Below, piece by piece: positions 50,087 to 57,859 of a DNA stretch of 57,930 nucleotides. A program made the translations under genes and the position numbers. Source of the DNA: SAR92 bacterium BACL16 MAG-120619-bin48 (GTDB lineage: Bacteria; Pseudomonadota; Gammaproteobacteria; Pseudomonadales; Porticoccaceae); assembly GCA_001438605.1 (NCBI GenBank), contig LIDE01000022.1, forward strand, positions 1-57,930, given 5' to 3'. Every line of letters begins with the position of its first letter. Positions within the stretch are counted from its first letter, which is position 1. The notes under the pieces are model-generated. The model was given only the letters and a program-made list of their open reading frames with translations, was not told the origin of the DNA and made no database searches.

Positions 50087-50827
50087 ATGTGTAAACCGCT
50101 GATTGCGGGCAACTGGAAAATGCATGGCACGACAGACTCAGCGGTAACGCTGGCCGGTCAGTTGTCTGCGACGTGGAAGGCCAGCGCGGTTGAGATGATT
50201 CTGTTTCCCTCGTTTGTGCACCTCGCCGCAGTTAGAGAGGCCATTGCAGGCAGTGCCATAGCGCTAGGTGCGCAAAATGTATCGCAACATGCCGCTGGCG
50301 CCTTCACGGGTGAAATCTCGGCGGAGATGTTGGTGGATCAGGGCTGTAAATATGTCTTGGTAGGCCATTCAGAGCGACGCGCCCTGTTTGGCGAGAGCAA
50401 TGAGACAGTGGCAGAAAAGTTTAAGGCAGCGCAGGGAGCCGGTTTAACACCTATTCTCTGTGTTGGGGAATCACTTCAGCAGCGGCAAAAGATGCAGACC
50501 GTTGAGGTGGTAACCGATCAAATAACCGCGGTTATTGATGCTGTAGGTCTGGATAATGTGTGTCGAGCGGTGATCGCCTACGAGCCTGTATGGGCCATTG
50601 GCACCGGTGAGACCGCCACGCCAGAGCAAGCGCAGGAGGTTCACCGAGCGATCCGTGAACAGCTCGGTGACCTAGGGGTAGCAACCACACTGTTATACGG
50701 TGGAAGCGTGAAAGCCTCGAATGCTGCAGCGTTATTTGCCCAGCCAGATATCAATGGTGGACTGGTTGGTGGGGCCTCGTTAGAGGCAGAAGAATTTTTG
50801 AATATTGCTCAATCGATAGAAGCTTAA
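50087..50827 (+). CDS. tpiA: Triosephosphate isomerase
   Basis: The 246-residue TIM enzyme has the catalytic Lys in AGNWKMHG (about 7-14), the His in VGHSERR (about 92-98) and the Glu in AYEPVWAIGTG (about 165-175). I chose ATG 50087, with AGGAG eight bases upstream; the open frame extends 21 codons further. It leads into secG after two bases. Confidence 0.97.
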   Translation: MCKPLIAGNWKMHGTTDSAVTLAGQLSATWKASAVEMILFPSFVHLAAVREAIAGSAIALGAQNVSQHAAGAFTGEISAEMLVDQGCKYVLVGHSERRALFGESNETVAEKFKAAQGAGLTPILCVGESLQQRQKMQTVEVVTDQITAVIDAVGLDNVCRAVIAYEPVWAIGTGETATPEQAQEVHRAIREQLGDLGVATTLLYGGSVKASNAAALFAQPDINGGLVGGASLEAEEFLNIAQSIEA

Positions 50828-50829
50828 TC

Positions 50830-51186
50830 ATGGAAAATTTTATTTTAGTCTTTCACTTTCTGATCGCCGTTGTGCTGATCGTTCTTATTTTGCTCCAGCA
50901 AGGCAAAGGCGCAGAAGCAGGCGCGTCGTTCGGTTCAGGTGCATCACAGACAGTGTTTGGCAGCTCCGGCAGCTGGAACTTTTTCAGCAGAATGACCGCA
51001 ATTCTGTCGACAATATTTTTCGTCACCAGCGTCAGCTTAGCTGTGATGGCCAAGAACAAAACCGTGATAGACACTGATTTACTGCCAGTGCTTGAATCAA
51101 TTCCATTCGAGTCGGTGCAAGAAACAGATGTGCCCGTTGTGGAAGACGCCGTTGACGGTGAAAGTACTTCTGAATTACCTCAGTAA
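50830..51186 (+). CDS. secG: Preprotein translocase subunit SecG
   Basis: The 118-residue SecG has two membrane helices (about 3-20 and 55-74) separated by the conserved LLQQGKGAEAGASFGSGASQ loop. It ends in an acidic tail. It assists SecYE in translocation. The tRNA-Leu gene follows after 85 bases, as in most gammaproteobacteria. Confidence 0.94.
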   Translation: MENFILVFHFLIAVVLIVLILLQQGKGAEAGASFGSGASQTVFGSSGSWNFFSRMTAILSTIFFVTSVSLAVMAKNKTVIDTDLLPVLESIPFESVQETDVPVVEDAVDGESTSELPQ

Positions 51187-51271
51187 GCAGAACTGCTAGC
51201 GACCACGTGTAGCGTGTCGGGTTATGAGCGACAGAAGTGATGTTGGTAGAATGTTTTAATAGTTTGAGAAT

Positions 51272-51356
51272 GCCCAAGTGGTGAAATTGGTAGACACGCT
51301 ATCTTGAGGGGGTAGTGGCGAAAGCTGTGCCGGTTCAAGTCCGGCCTTGGGCACCA
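51272..51356 (+). tRNA. tRNA-Leu (anticodon GAG)
   Basis: The 85-base gene folds as a class II tRNA with acceptor stem GCCCAAG/CTTGGGC. It has a D arm with TTGGTAGAC, anticodon stem CTATC/GGTAG around loop TTGAGGG (anticodon GAG), and a variable arm. The T arm is CCGG-TTCAAGT-CCGG and the CCA end is encoded. It matches the leuU position behind secG. Confidence 0.97.
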
Positions 51357-51390
51357 AATCAAAGTCCAGTAGTTATTGCTGGCGACCTAA

Positions 51391-51415
51391 GAGCCCCGTT
51401 TATCGGGGCTTTTTT
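51391..51415 (+). terminator. Terminator after tRNA-Leu
   Basis: A perfect 7-bp stem AGCCCCG/CGGGGCT with a TTTAT loop is followed by TTTTT. It ends the secG-tRNA transcript and marks the boundary of the conserved block. Confidence 0.85.
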
Positions 51416-51416
51416 A

Positions 51417-51668
51417 CGCCCGTGTGGTAGCAAAATTAGGTGGTGGAACGTTGTCGCAACGTCCTCGTATATAACCTCTTATTTACTCAATTCGCACTTT
51501 TTCTTTATGAAGAGCAGTCGCGATATGACAGCGCTAATGACTGAATTTATTTCCCCTTTTAAATGCAGTGCCGATTACAACGCTGTGAAGATTAGGGTTA
51601 ACAGGTGAAATAAACTAATTTATGTAATAGAAATCATCGTTTGCCCCTCTTTCGTTGCGAGGCTTAAT
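51417..51668. other. Gene-free A+T-rich junction before the receptor gene
   Basis: No gene is visible between the tRNA terminator and the receptor leader. A hairpin ACGTTG/CAACGT (51448-51462) is present. In most relatives a second tRNA and rimP-nusA-infB would begin here. I see no integrase and no repeat of the tRNA 3' end in the window. Confidence 0.4.
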
Positions 51669-51695
51669 CTAACATCTGATTGTTAGAACCATAAT
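51669..51695 (+). promoter_or_regulatory. Candidate promoter/operator of the receptor gene
   Basis: A perfect inverted repeat CTAACA-N6-TGTTAG (51669-51686) lies immediately before CATAAT (51690-51695), a possible -10 box. No good -35 box is visible, which would fit a regulated promoter. It is not a Fur box by eye. The call is tentative. Confidence 0.3.
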
Positions 51696-51743
51696 TTTAA
51701 GATGCAGTTATGCATTTACCAAAACGTTCGGGAGGGCTCATTT

Positions 51744-54215
51744 ATGACAATCTCTAATATGAAAAAATCTAAATCCGTTTTGCGCGGGTTGGCTGCGCGG
51801 CGTTTTGCTGTGGCACCTCTGGCCTTTGCTATTGCTAATATAGCATTGCCCTCGGCATCTTTTGCCGCGGAGGAGTATAAAACCCTTGAAGAAATCGTGG
51901 TAACGGCCACTAAGCGTGCGGAAGATCTTCAAAGTGTCCCCCAAAGTATCACGGCTTTTTCTGGTGATACCATGGAGATCATGGGGATTAGTAGTATGAG
52001 TGATTATATTAAGGCTCTACCTAGTGTCACGCTAACAGCAACACAGCCAGGTAGAAATTCCTTGGCTATGCGCGGCATTTCATCGGGTTCACGTGAATAT
52101 TATACCGATGGACAGGTTGCTGTGTATCTCGATGATATTCCCATGACAACCAACTCACAGCAAGTGAGTGTTCGCCCTATTGATATGGAACGGGTTGAAT
52201 CTTTACATGGCCCCCAAGGTACACTTTATGGGTCTAGCTCTCAAACGGGGACTCTTCGTTTAATCACTAATAAACCCAACCATGAGGGTTTGGCCGGTAG
52301 TCTTGAAACAAGCTATGGCATGACCGGAGGTGGCGACGGTAGCTATGACATTAATGGCCATATCAATATACCATTAATTGAAGATGTTCTAGCCATGCGC
52401 GCGGTACTTTACTCTACAAAAGATGGCGGCTATGTTGATAATGTTGCCGGTGCAAGCTTAAGTGGTAACCACCGCAATGATGACCCCGGCTATAACGTTG
52501 TTGATGAAAACCAAAATGAATACGGCACGCTAGGTGGCCGTATAATGTTTGCTTTCAAGTTCAATGAAAATTGGAACGCGCTCTTAACAGTGGTGACTGA
52601 AAACAGTGAGTTGGACGGCACCTGGGCAACCGACCCTCTGTTAGGCGACTATAAAGTGACTCGTTTCATCGACGAAAATCGAGAAGATGATTGGCTTTCT
52701 GGGTCTTTAACCCTGGAAGGTGATCTAGGTTTTGCTAATTTAGTTGTCTCAGCGACACGTCTTGAACGCGACATTACCTACAACTGGGATAATGACGTTT
52801 ATACGCAATACAAAGATCGTTACTACGGCAATGGCTATAATGCCTATGGTACTCTCTATGGCTTGTATAACACCGAGTATAACCGTAGCTTTATATTTAA
52901 TAATCAATCGCAAGAGCGCGATACCGTTGAAATTCGTTTGGCTTCAAAAGGTGAGAGCCGATTGCAATGGACAGCCGGTTTGTTCTACGAAGATGTATAC
53001 GATGAATGGTTCTACGGGTCCTCTAATGAGAACCTAGGAGATACAACGGCATGGGCAACCGCGCAAGCTTATGCCTATTACTATGGCGTCGCAAATTACT
53101 ACAATAATTACACGCCTAACCCAAATCAAGCTTACCCATTACCTGACTCTGATCACGGCTACGTGAATATTTTTGAGCGCTCGGTAAAACAAATAGCTGT
53201 ATTTGGCGAGGTATCCTACGATATTACTGAAGATTTGAGTGTGAAGGGAGGGTTCCGTTGGTCTGAGTTTGATCGTGATGTGTTTAGTTTAACTTACTTC
53301 CCCGACGGTTTGATTACTGCAGGCCGAGCCGATGGTGGTGATGGTGCCACACGAAGTCAGGGTAAAGCCGACGACACTATTTATAAATTGTCACTGACCT
53401 ATGCGATTAATGAAGATGTTATGGTGTACGGTTTATATAGTCAGGGCTTTAGACTCGGCGGTTCAAACAGCCCGCGTGCGGTCGCTACAGGTGAGGTTAC
53501 AGCCAACTATGGCTCTGATACGTTAGATAATTATGAGTTGGGCGTTAAAAGTTACTGGTGGGATAACCGGATAAAATTTAATGCGACACTATTTCAAATG
53601 AAATGGAAGGATTATCAGCAAAGCACAACATTCAAACAATGGTGGAATAGAGGTACGCTTAATGCGGGCGACGCGGGCAGTACCGGTATTGAATTAGACT
53701 TAGGTTTGCAGGCAACGGATAATCTAAAAATTAATTTGAGTTTATTTTCTGCAGATGCAAAGTTTGACGACGATATTTACTTTAGTGCTACTGCAGATCC
53801 GACCACGGACGACGTAGATATTCGGAAGGGTATGGACTTACCTAGTTCACCTGACTTAAAAGGCCACGTTAGTGTTCTCTATGATATACCTGATGTTTTA
53901 GGTGGTGATGCCTGGGTTTATTTTGATACGAGCTATCAAAGTGAGACCTGGAATGGCACTACAGATATTGTGGCTAATAATAGAAATGGTTTATCTGGTA
54001 CTTATAAAGTGAGTAATTTGTCGTTTGGTCTGGATATGTCAGACGGGTTAAATGTCACGTTGCAAATTGATAATGTTTTTGACAATAATGGCTCTACCTA
54101 TGTGTCTACATCAGGTAATAATGACGCAGACCTATTTGGCGATAACCGTTTTCATAATGAACGAACACTCGAGAGGCCGCGAACGACGTGGCTGACGGTG
54201 CGCAAGACGTTCTAG
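51744..54215 (+). CDS. TonB-dependent outer-membrane receptor with tyrosine-rich segments
   Basis: The 823-residue protein has a long signal peptide (about 1-41, cleavage after SFA) and a TonB-box-like LEEIVVTA (48-55). A plug domain follows (about 60-175), with QGTLYGSSSQTGTLRLITNKP-like features split across its end. The C-terminal 22-strand-type barrel ends in Phe. Substrate is unknown. Two segments are exceptionally rich in Tyr: 346-379 (ten Tyr) and 443-473 (nine Tyr, with AYAYYYG). Both lie in the barrel part and are probably surface loops. GGAGGG seven bases before ATG 51744 decides the start. It is monocistronic by its terminator and is followed by a beta-propeller gene. Confidence 0.93.
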   Translation: MTISNMKKSKSVLRGLAARRFAVAPLAFAIANIALPSASFAAEEYKTLEEIVVTATKRAEDLQSVPQSITAFSGDTMEIMGISSMSDYIKALPSVTLTATQPGRNSLAMRGISSGSREYYTDGQVAVYLDDIPMTTNSQQVSVRPIDMERVESLHGPQGTLYGSSSQTGTLRLITNKPNHEGLAGSLETSYGMTGGGDGSYDINGHINIPLIEDVLAMRAVLYSTKDGGYVDNVAGASLSGNHRNDDPGYNVVDENQNEYGTLGGRIMFAFKFNENWNALLTVVTENSELDGTWATDPLLGDYKVTRFIDENREDDWLSGSLTLEGDLGFANLVVSATRLERDITYNWDNDVYTQYKDRYYGNGYNAYGTLYGLYNTEYNRSFIFNNQSQERDTVEIRLASKGESRLQWTAGLFYEDVYDEWFYGSSNENLGDTTAWATAQAYAYYYGVANYYNNYTPNPNQAYPLPDSDHGYVNIFERSVKQIAVFGEVSYDITEDLSVKGGFRWSEFDRDVFSLTYFPDGLITAGRADGGDGATRSQGKADDTIYKLSLTYAINEDVMVYGLYSQGFRLGGSNSPRAVATGEVTANYGSDTLDNYELGVKSYWWDNRIKFNATLFQMKWKDYQQSTTFKQWWNRGTLNAGDAGSTGIELDLGLQATDNLKINLSLFSADAKFDDDIYFSATADPTTDDVDIRKGMDLPSSPDLKGHVSVLYDIPDVLGGDAWVYFDTSYQSETWNGTTDIVANNRNGLSGTYKVSNLSFGLDMSDGLNVTLQIDNVFDNNGSTYVSTSGNNDADLFGDNRFHNERTLERPRTTWLTVRKTF

Positions 54216-54218
54216 TAA

Positions 54219-54250
54219 AAAGGGCGGGTGACATACCCGCCCTTTTTTTT
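54219..54250 (+). terminator. Terminator after the receptor gene
   Basis: An 11-bp perfect stem AAAGGGCGGGT/ACCCGCCCTTT with a five-base loop is followed by further T residues. It is one of the strongest terminators in the window. Confidence 0.9.
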
Positions 54251-54316
54251 GCCTCATTTATCGTGATACTATTTTTTAAGTGAATTTTTTACATTAGTCT
54301 TTAGAATTTTTTGTAT

Positions 54317-55243
54317 ATGGTTAAATTAGTAACAAGCTCTGTTGTTAGGGGGAGTCAGCAAGGTGAGAGCCATGGTGGCGTTTATCTCATTGATTTCGAA
54401 AATGAATCAGTGGAGCAAAAGTTAGATTGGGATACCGTTAATATTGATTGGCGGGGTAGAGGTTGGGATAGAGGCCTTCGAGGAATCTGTTTTGACGATG
54501 ATAAAATCTACATTGCAGCTAGTGATGAATTATTTGCTTTTACCCCAAGGTTTGAGCTCATAGGTTCTTGGCGGAATCCTTACTTAAAGCACTGCCATGA
54601 AATAACGGTTTTTAAGCGCAAGATTTTTTTAACCTCGACGGGCTTCGATAGTATTTTGTCATTTGACCTTGATAAGCAAGTTTTTGATTGGGGCATGACG
54701 ATTCAAAATAGGCAATTCAGGTTTAACGGTAAACGATTTGACCCTCAGTCAGATGATGGGCCTATGATGTTTAATAAACTGCATATCAATAATGTGTTTT
54801 GCAATGAAAACGGGATGTATCTATCGGGCTTGAAGTCCGGTGGAATGTTGCATTACAACGGTAGTGAAGTGAATATGTCGGTTGAGCTACCCCTAGGCAC
54901 GCATAATGCGAGGCCTTTTCGGGATGGTGTGCTATTTAACGACACCAATGATGACGTGCTTCGTTATACCGGTAGAGGTGAAGGCGAGGAAGACAGGGCC
55001 ATGGCAGTGCCTAAATATCTAGACAGTGAAATGACACATTTAGATAAAAGAGATGAGGTGATGGCCAGACCTGGTTTCGCCCGGGGGCTCTGTGTTTTGT
55101 CAGATTCAGTGGTCGCCGGAGGATCATCACCATCAACGGTTACTTTGTATAATTTACCCAAAAACCAACAGATTGCTAGCGCAAATATTAGCAATGATGT
55201 TCGTAATGGTATTCATGGTTTAGAAGTGTGGCCATTTGATTGA
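54317..55243 (+). CDS. Beta-propeller-like protein, possibly DUF4915/TIGR03032-like
   Basis: I do not recognise this 308-residue protein with certainty. It has repeated short strand patterns ending in aromatic-Asp turns (YLIDFENE, IYIAASDELFAF, ILSFDLDKQVFDW, VTLYNL), which suggests a beta-propeller. A GFARGLCVLSDSVVAGGSS segment near residue 254 resembles the FARGL motif I associate with DUF4915/TIGR03032 proteins. Conserved-looking His residues occur in KHCHEI, KLHINN, GTHNARPF and GIHGLEVWP. No signal peptide is evident, so it is probably cytosolic. ATG 54317 is chosen over a TTG at 54311. It faces the sulfotransferase gene 16 bases away. Confidence 0.6.
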   Translation: MVKLVTSSVVRGSQQGESHGGVYLIDFENESVEQKLDWDTVNIDWRGRGWDRGLRGICFDDDKIYIAASDELFAFTPRFELIGSWRNPYLKHCHEITVFKRKIFLTSTGFDSILSFDLDKQVFDWGMTIQNRQFRFNGKRFDPQSDDGPMMFNKLHINNVFCNENGMYLSGLKSGGMLHYNGSEVNMSVELPLGTHNARPFRDGVLFNDTNDDVLRYTGRGEGEEDRAMAVPKYLDSEMTHLDKRDEVMARPGFARGLCVLSDSVVAGGSSPSTVTLYNLPKNQQIASANISNDVRNGIHGLEVWPFD

Positions 55244-55250
55244 TTAGCAG

Positions 55251-55272
55251 TGCATGGCTTTAAAGCCCTGCA
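55251..55272. repeat. Near-perfect 22-base palindrome between convergent genes
   Basis: TGCA and GGCTTT on one side mirror AAAGCC and TGCA on the other, with a single mismatch pair. The sulfotransferase stop codon lies inside it. It may act as a weak bidirectional terminator, but no clear T tract follows on either strand. Confidence 0.45.
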
Positions 55273-57278
55273 TTTCTGGATGCCTCAGGTAACTCATCAA
55301 TAATATAGCCTAGTTGATCTTTCCATAAATCTAGATGCTGTTCGTAACGTCGCCATTTACCTAGGGCTCCGGTATAAATTGGCTGGCGAACCTGTTCTGA
55401 GCTTGCCGTTTTTACGGCCCGCTCGTTTTGGTAAAAACGTAAACACTCTTCTTCAAAGGGTAGATTGCAAAAATCTAATATTTGTCTAACTTGATGCTCT
55501 AAATCGGTCACAGTAACTTCGTAATGCACATCGAGAATCTCGCCGGGTAGTACGCCGTGCCAATGCTTCATCATTAAATCATATTCTTTGTAATAATGAG
55601 CCAGGTCAAACATATCGTAAGTGAAGTTTTGGCCTCGTCCAAAGAGTTGTTTGTAACCGCCTAGACAACTATCAAAAGGGTGGCGTCGTGCATTAATTAT
55701 TTTGGCATTAGGTAAAATAGTTTTAATAAAACCTACGTGGGAAAAGTTATTAGGCAGCTTGTCTGTAAAAAATGGCTTGTTAGTCATTCGGTGTCTTTGG
55801 CTTTCTTCTATATATTGCTTACCATAAGCCACTAAGTCTTTATTACGCAGCTCGGCAACAGCTTCGGGATAGCGAATACTGTCGTTTCTATACCGGCCAA
55901 TATGATCAGATATTTTATTTACTATCGGCAGTTCTGAAGTGCCCTCTACCTGGCTATGGCTGGCAATAATTTGCTCGATGAGGGTTGATCCAGATCGAGG
56001 AAGTCCAACAATAAAAATAGGATCGGGTGCTGAATGGCCTACGCCTTTCTTTTCTATCATAAAGGTCTGACTAAAGGTGTTTTTAATGGCGGTGTTTCTA
56101 CCTTCCATTTCTAATGGGTCGTGTTCAACCGTCATTCTTTGCTTTTGGTTACCTTGGTGATAATAGTGCCAGGCACTATCGTAATCTTTAACGTCTTCCA
56201 ACGATTTGGCGAGAGCAAAATTGAAGTGAATTTGTGAGGTTTCAGAAAGCTCAGTCTGTTGAAGCTGAGCTTTCATCGCATCAACCTCTTCATTTTCAAA
56301 TTTAAAAACCTTTAAGTTAGCCATGCTCCAATAAACCTCACCAAGATCTGGTCTGAGTTTGATGGCGTTTCGATAGGCTTTGAGGGCTCCTGCTTGGTCA
56401 CCTATGGTTTTTAGTTCATGAGCATAAGATGTATTGACATGAGGAGCGTCAGGTTTGATAGCTAATGATTGCTCGAAGGCTTCGGCGCTCTTTTCTGGAT
56501 ACATGGCTCTGCCGTAAGCGTTGCCCAGCCCTGTCCATCCATCAGCATTTTTAGGCTCTAAGCTGGTGCATTTTTTAAACGTCTTGATAGCATCAAGGTA
56601 TTTATTTTGCTCCATGAGCACACACCCCAGCATATGCCAGGCTTCATAGTAGCTAGCAGATATTTGTGTCGCTCGTCTCAGCAAGGCTTCCGCGTCATTG
56701 AAGTTGTTTTTTTCTTGCCAGTAAGCACCAGCTAAATGCCTCAGTGCATTGATGTTGTCAGGGCTTCTTTTTAATACGGATCGAAAGGCTGCAATGGCAT
56801 CGTCATGCTTGCCCGCGCGCTGAAGCTCTATGCCTTTTATAACATCGGCTCTATCGGAGTTTTGTTCTATGTATTCTTCAAAGGCTAAATCAGCATCCTC
56901 ACCTCGTCCTTCTGCAGCCAGAGCTTCACCTAGTTTTTTATTTGCATGTGGCAGCGTGGGTAGAAGGGCAATAGCTTTCTCAAAAAGCGGTATAGCTTCA
57001 TTGAACCGAGATTGTAAGGATAAAATACTCGCTAGGTCTTCATAGAGGTGTGGGAAGTCTGGGTCTAGTTCAATGGCAAATTTCAATTGCTCCTCGGCTT
57101 CGATGAGTCTGTTTTGTGCTATCAATGAGTGACCGAGTAATCTCATATGATGGGTGCAACCTTGATGCTTAATCAAATAGTCTCGGCATAGCTCCTCTGC
57201 ACGTAAAGGTCTATTTGAGCGAAGAAATTCGATCGCTTGCTGAAGGCTGTTATTTTTTATTTCTGGCATTAGATTCAT
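55260..57278 (-). CDS. TPR-repeat sulfotransferase family protein
   Basis: The 672-residue protein combines about ten tetratricopeptide repeats (1-400) with a C-terminal sulfotransferase domain. The 5'-phosphosulfate loop is VGLPRSGSTLIEQ (P-loop at 425-432), and the 3'-phosphate motif is NARRHPFDSCLGGY (Ser537). The combination of PRSGST, a GTSEL segment and a C-terminal ASSEQVRQPIY block recalls tyrosylprotein-sulfotransferase-like enzymes, in which TPRs could hold a protein substrate. No signal peptide or membrane helix is visible, so it should act in the cytoplasm where PAPS is made. The start is uncertain (ATG 57278 or 57269) and lacks a ribosome site. It lies eight bases after the dioxygenase gene. 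Confidence 0.85.
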   Translation of the reverse strand: MNLMPEIKNNSLQQAIEFLRSNRPLRAEELCRDYLIKHQGCTHHMRLLGHSLIAQNRLIEAEEQLKFAIELDPDFPHLYEDLASILSLQSRFNEAIPLFEKAIALLPTLPHANKKLGEALAAEGRGEDADLAFEEYIEQNSDRADVIKGIELQRAGKHDDAIAAFRSVLKRSPDNINALRHLAGAYWQEKNNFNDAEALLRRATQISASYYEAWHMLGCVLMEQNKYLDAIKTFKKCTSLEPKNADGWTGLGNAYGRAMYPEKSAEAFEQSLAIKPDAPHVNTSYAHELKTIGDQAGALKAYRNAIKLRPDLGEVYWSMANLKVFKFENEEVDAMKAQLQQTELSETSQIHFNFALAKSLEDVKDYDSAWHYYHQGNQKQRMTVEHDPLEMEGRNTAIKNTFSQTFMIEKKGVGHSAPDPIFIVGLPRSGSTLIEQIIASHSQVEGTSELPIVNKISDHIGRYRNDSIRYPEAVAELRNKDLVAYGKQYIEESQRHRMTNKPFFTDKLPNNFSHVGFIKTILPNAKIINARRHPFDSCLGGYKQLFGRGQNFTYDMFDLAHYYKEYDLMMKHWHGVLPGEILDVHYEVTVTDLEHQVRQILDFCNLPFEEECLRFYQNERAVKTASSEQVRQPIYTGALGKWRRYEQHLDLWKDQLGYIIDELPEASRNAGL

Positions 57279-57286
57279 GGTGGTGT

Positions 57287-57859
57287 CTATTGTGTTTCGG
57301 GTGAGGTCTTTGGCAGATTTTGTGGGGGTACATAATCAAAGATAAATGAAATTCTATCTTCGTCACTCATATTTATCACACTATGTTTTTTTTGATTGTT
57401 AATTTCATAAGCCTGACCTACTTCGAACGGGTAAGGACGGCCATCGATGGTAAATCGAACGGCGGGATTTGTAGTAATAGGTATGTGAATTCTATGGCCA
57501 ATATGGAAAGAGTGAAGTGTGTCTCTGTGCGGTCTAATTTGGCCTTTTGCTTTTAGTTTGGCAGCCATTGCGCGTAATAATATTCCGCCGGGTGGGTAGT
57601 GTTTTTCTAGGATGGCATTAATGATCGGCATGGCAGCTTCTGACAATCTATCCCAGCCCATATCTTTATGTATCTCACCTTTAGGCCAGCTTTCTTCACA
57701 AAATAGCATGACGATTGACTCGGTATCTTTATGCACCTCGTAGGTTTGTTGTCTAAGGAATTGCTCTGTCCAGGCTTCAGAAGGCTGATTCAGTATGCAC
57801 TGCTTTAAGTCATCAATTAAAAATTTGCCTAATGGCTTTTGAGCTACGTCTATATCCAT
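57287..57859 (-). CDS. Aspartyl/asparaginyl beta-hydroxylase-like dioxygenase
   Basis: The 190-residue protein fits the aspartyl/asparaginyl beta-hydroxylase family of Fe(II)/2-oxoglutarate enzymes. It has PHRDTLHSFHIGHRIHIPI with His111 and Asp113, the distal His159 in KKHSVIN, and Arg169 in DEDRISFIFDY for 2-oxoglutarate. Human AspH has Gly at the Asp113 position, whereas here the full HxD is kept. No signal peptide is seen, so it is likely cytosolic. It is followed eight bases later by the TPR-sulfotransferase gene, so the two form an operon. The target is unknown. Confidence 0.8.
   Translation of the reverse strand: MDIDVAQKPLGKFLIDDLKQCILNQPSEAWTEQFLRQQTYEVHKDTESIVMLFCEESWPKGEIHKDMGWDRLSEAAMPIINAILEKHYPPGGILLRAMAAKLKAKGQIRPHRDTLHSFHIGHRIHIPITTNPAVRFTIDGRPYPFEVGQAYEINNQKKHSVINMSDEDRISFIFDYVPPQNLPKTSPETQ

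Noticed and set aside
51744-51866. Twin-arginine signal in the receptor (RRF at residues 19-21)
   Set aside because: TonB receptors are exported by Sec, and the surrounding residues do not fit the Tat consensus; the pair is probably just the basic part of a long signal peptide.
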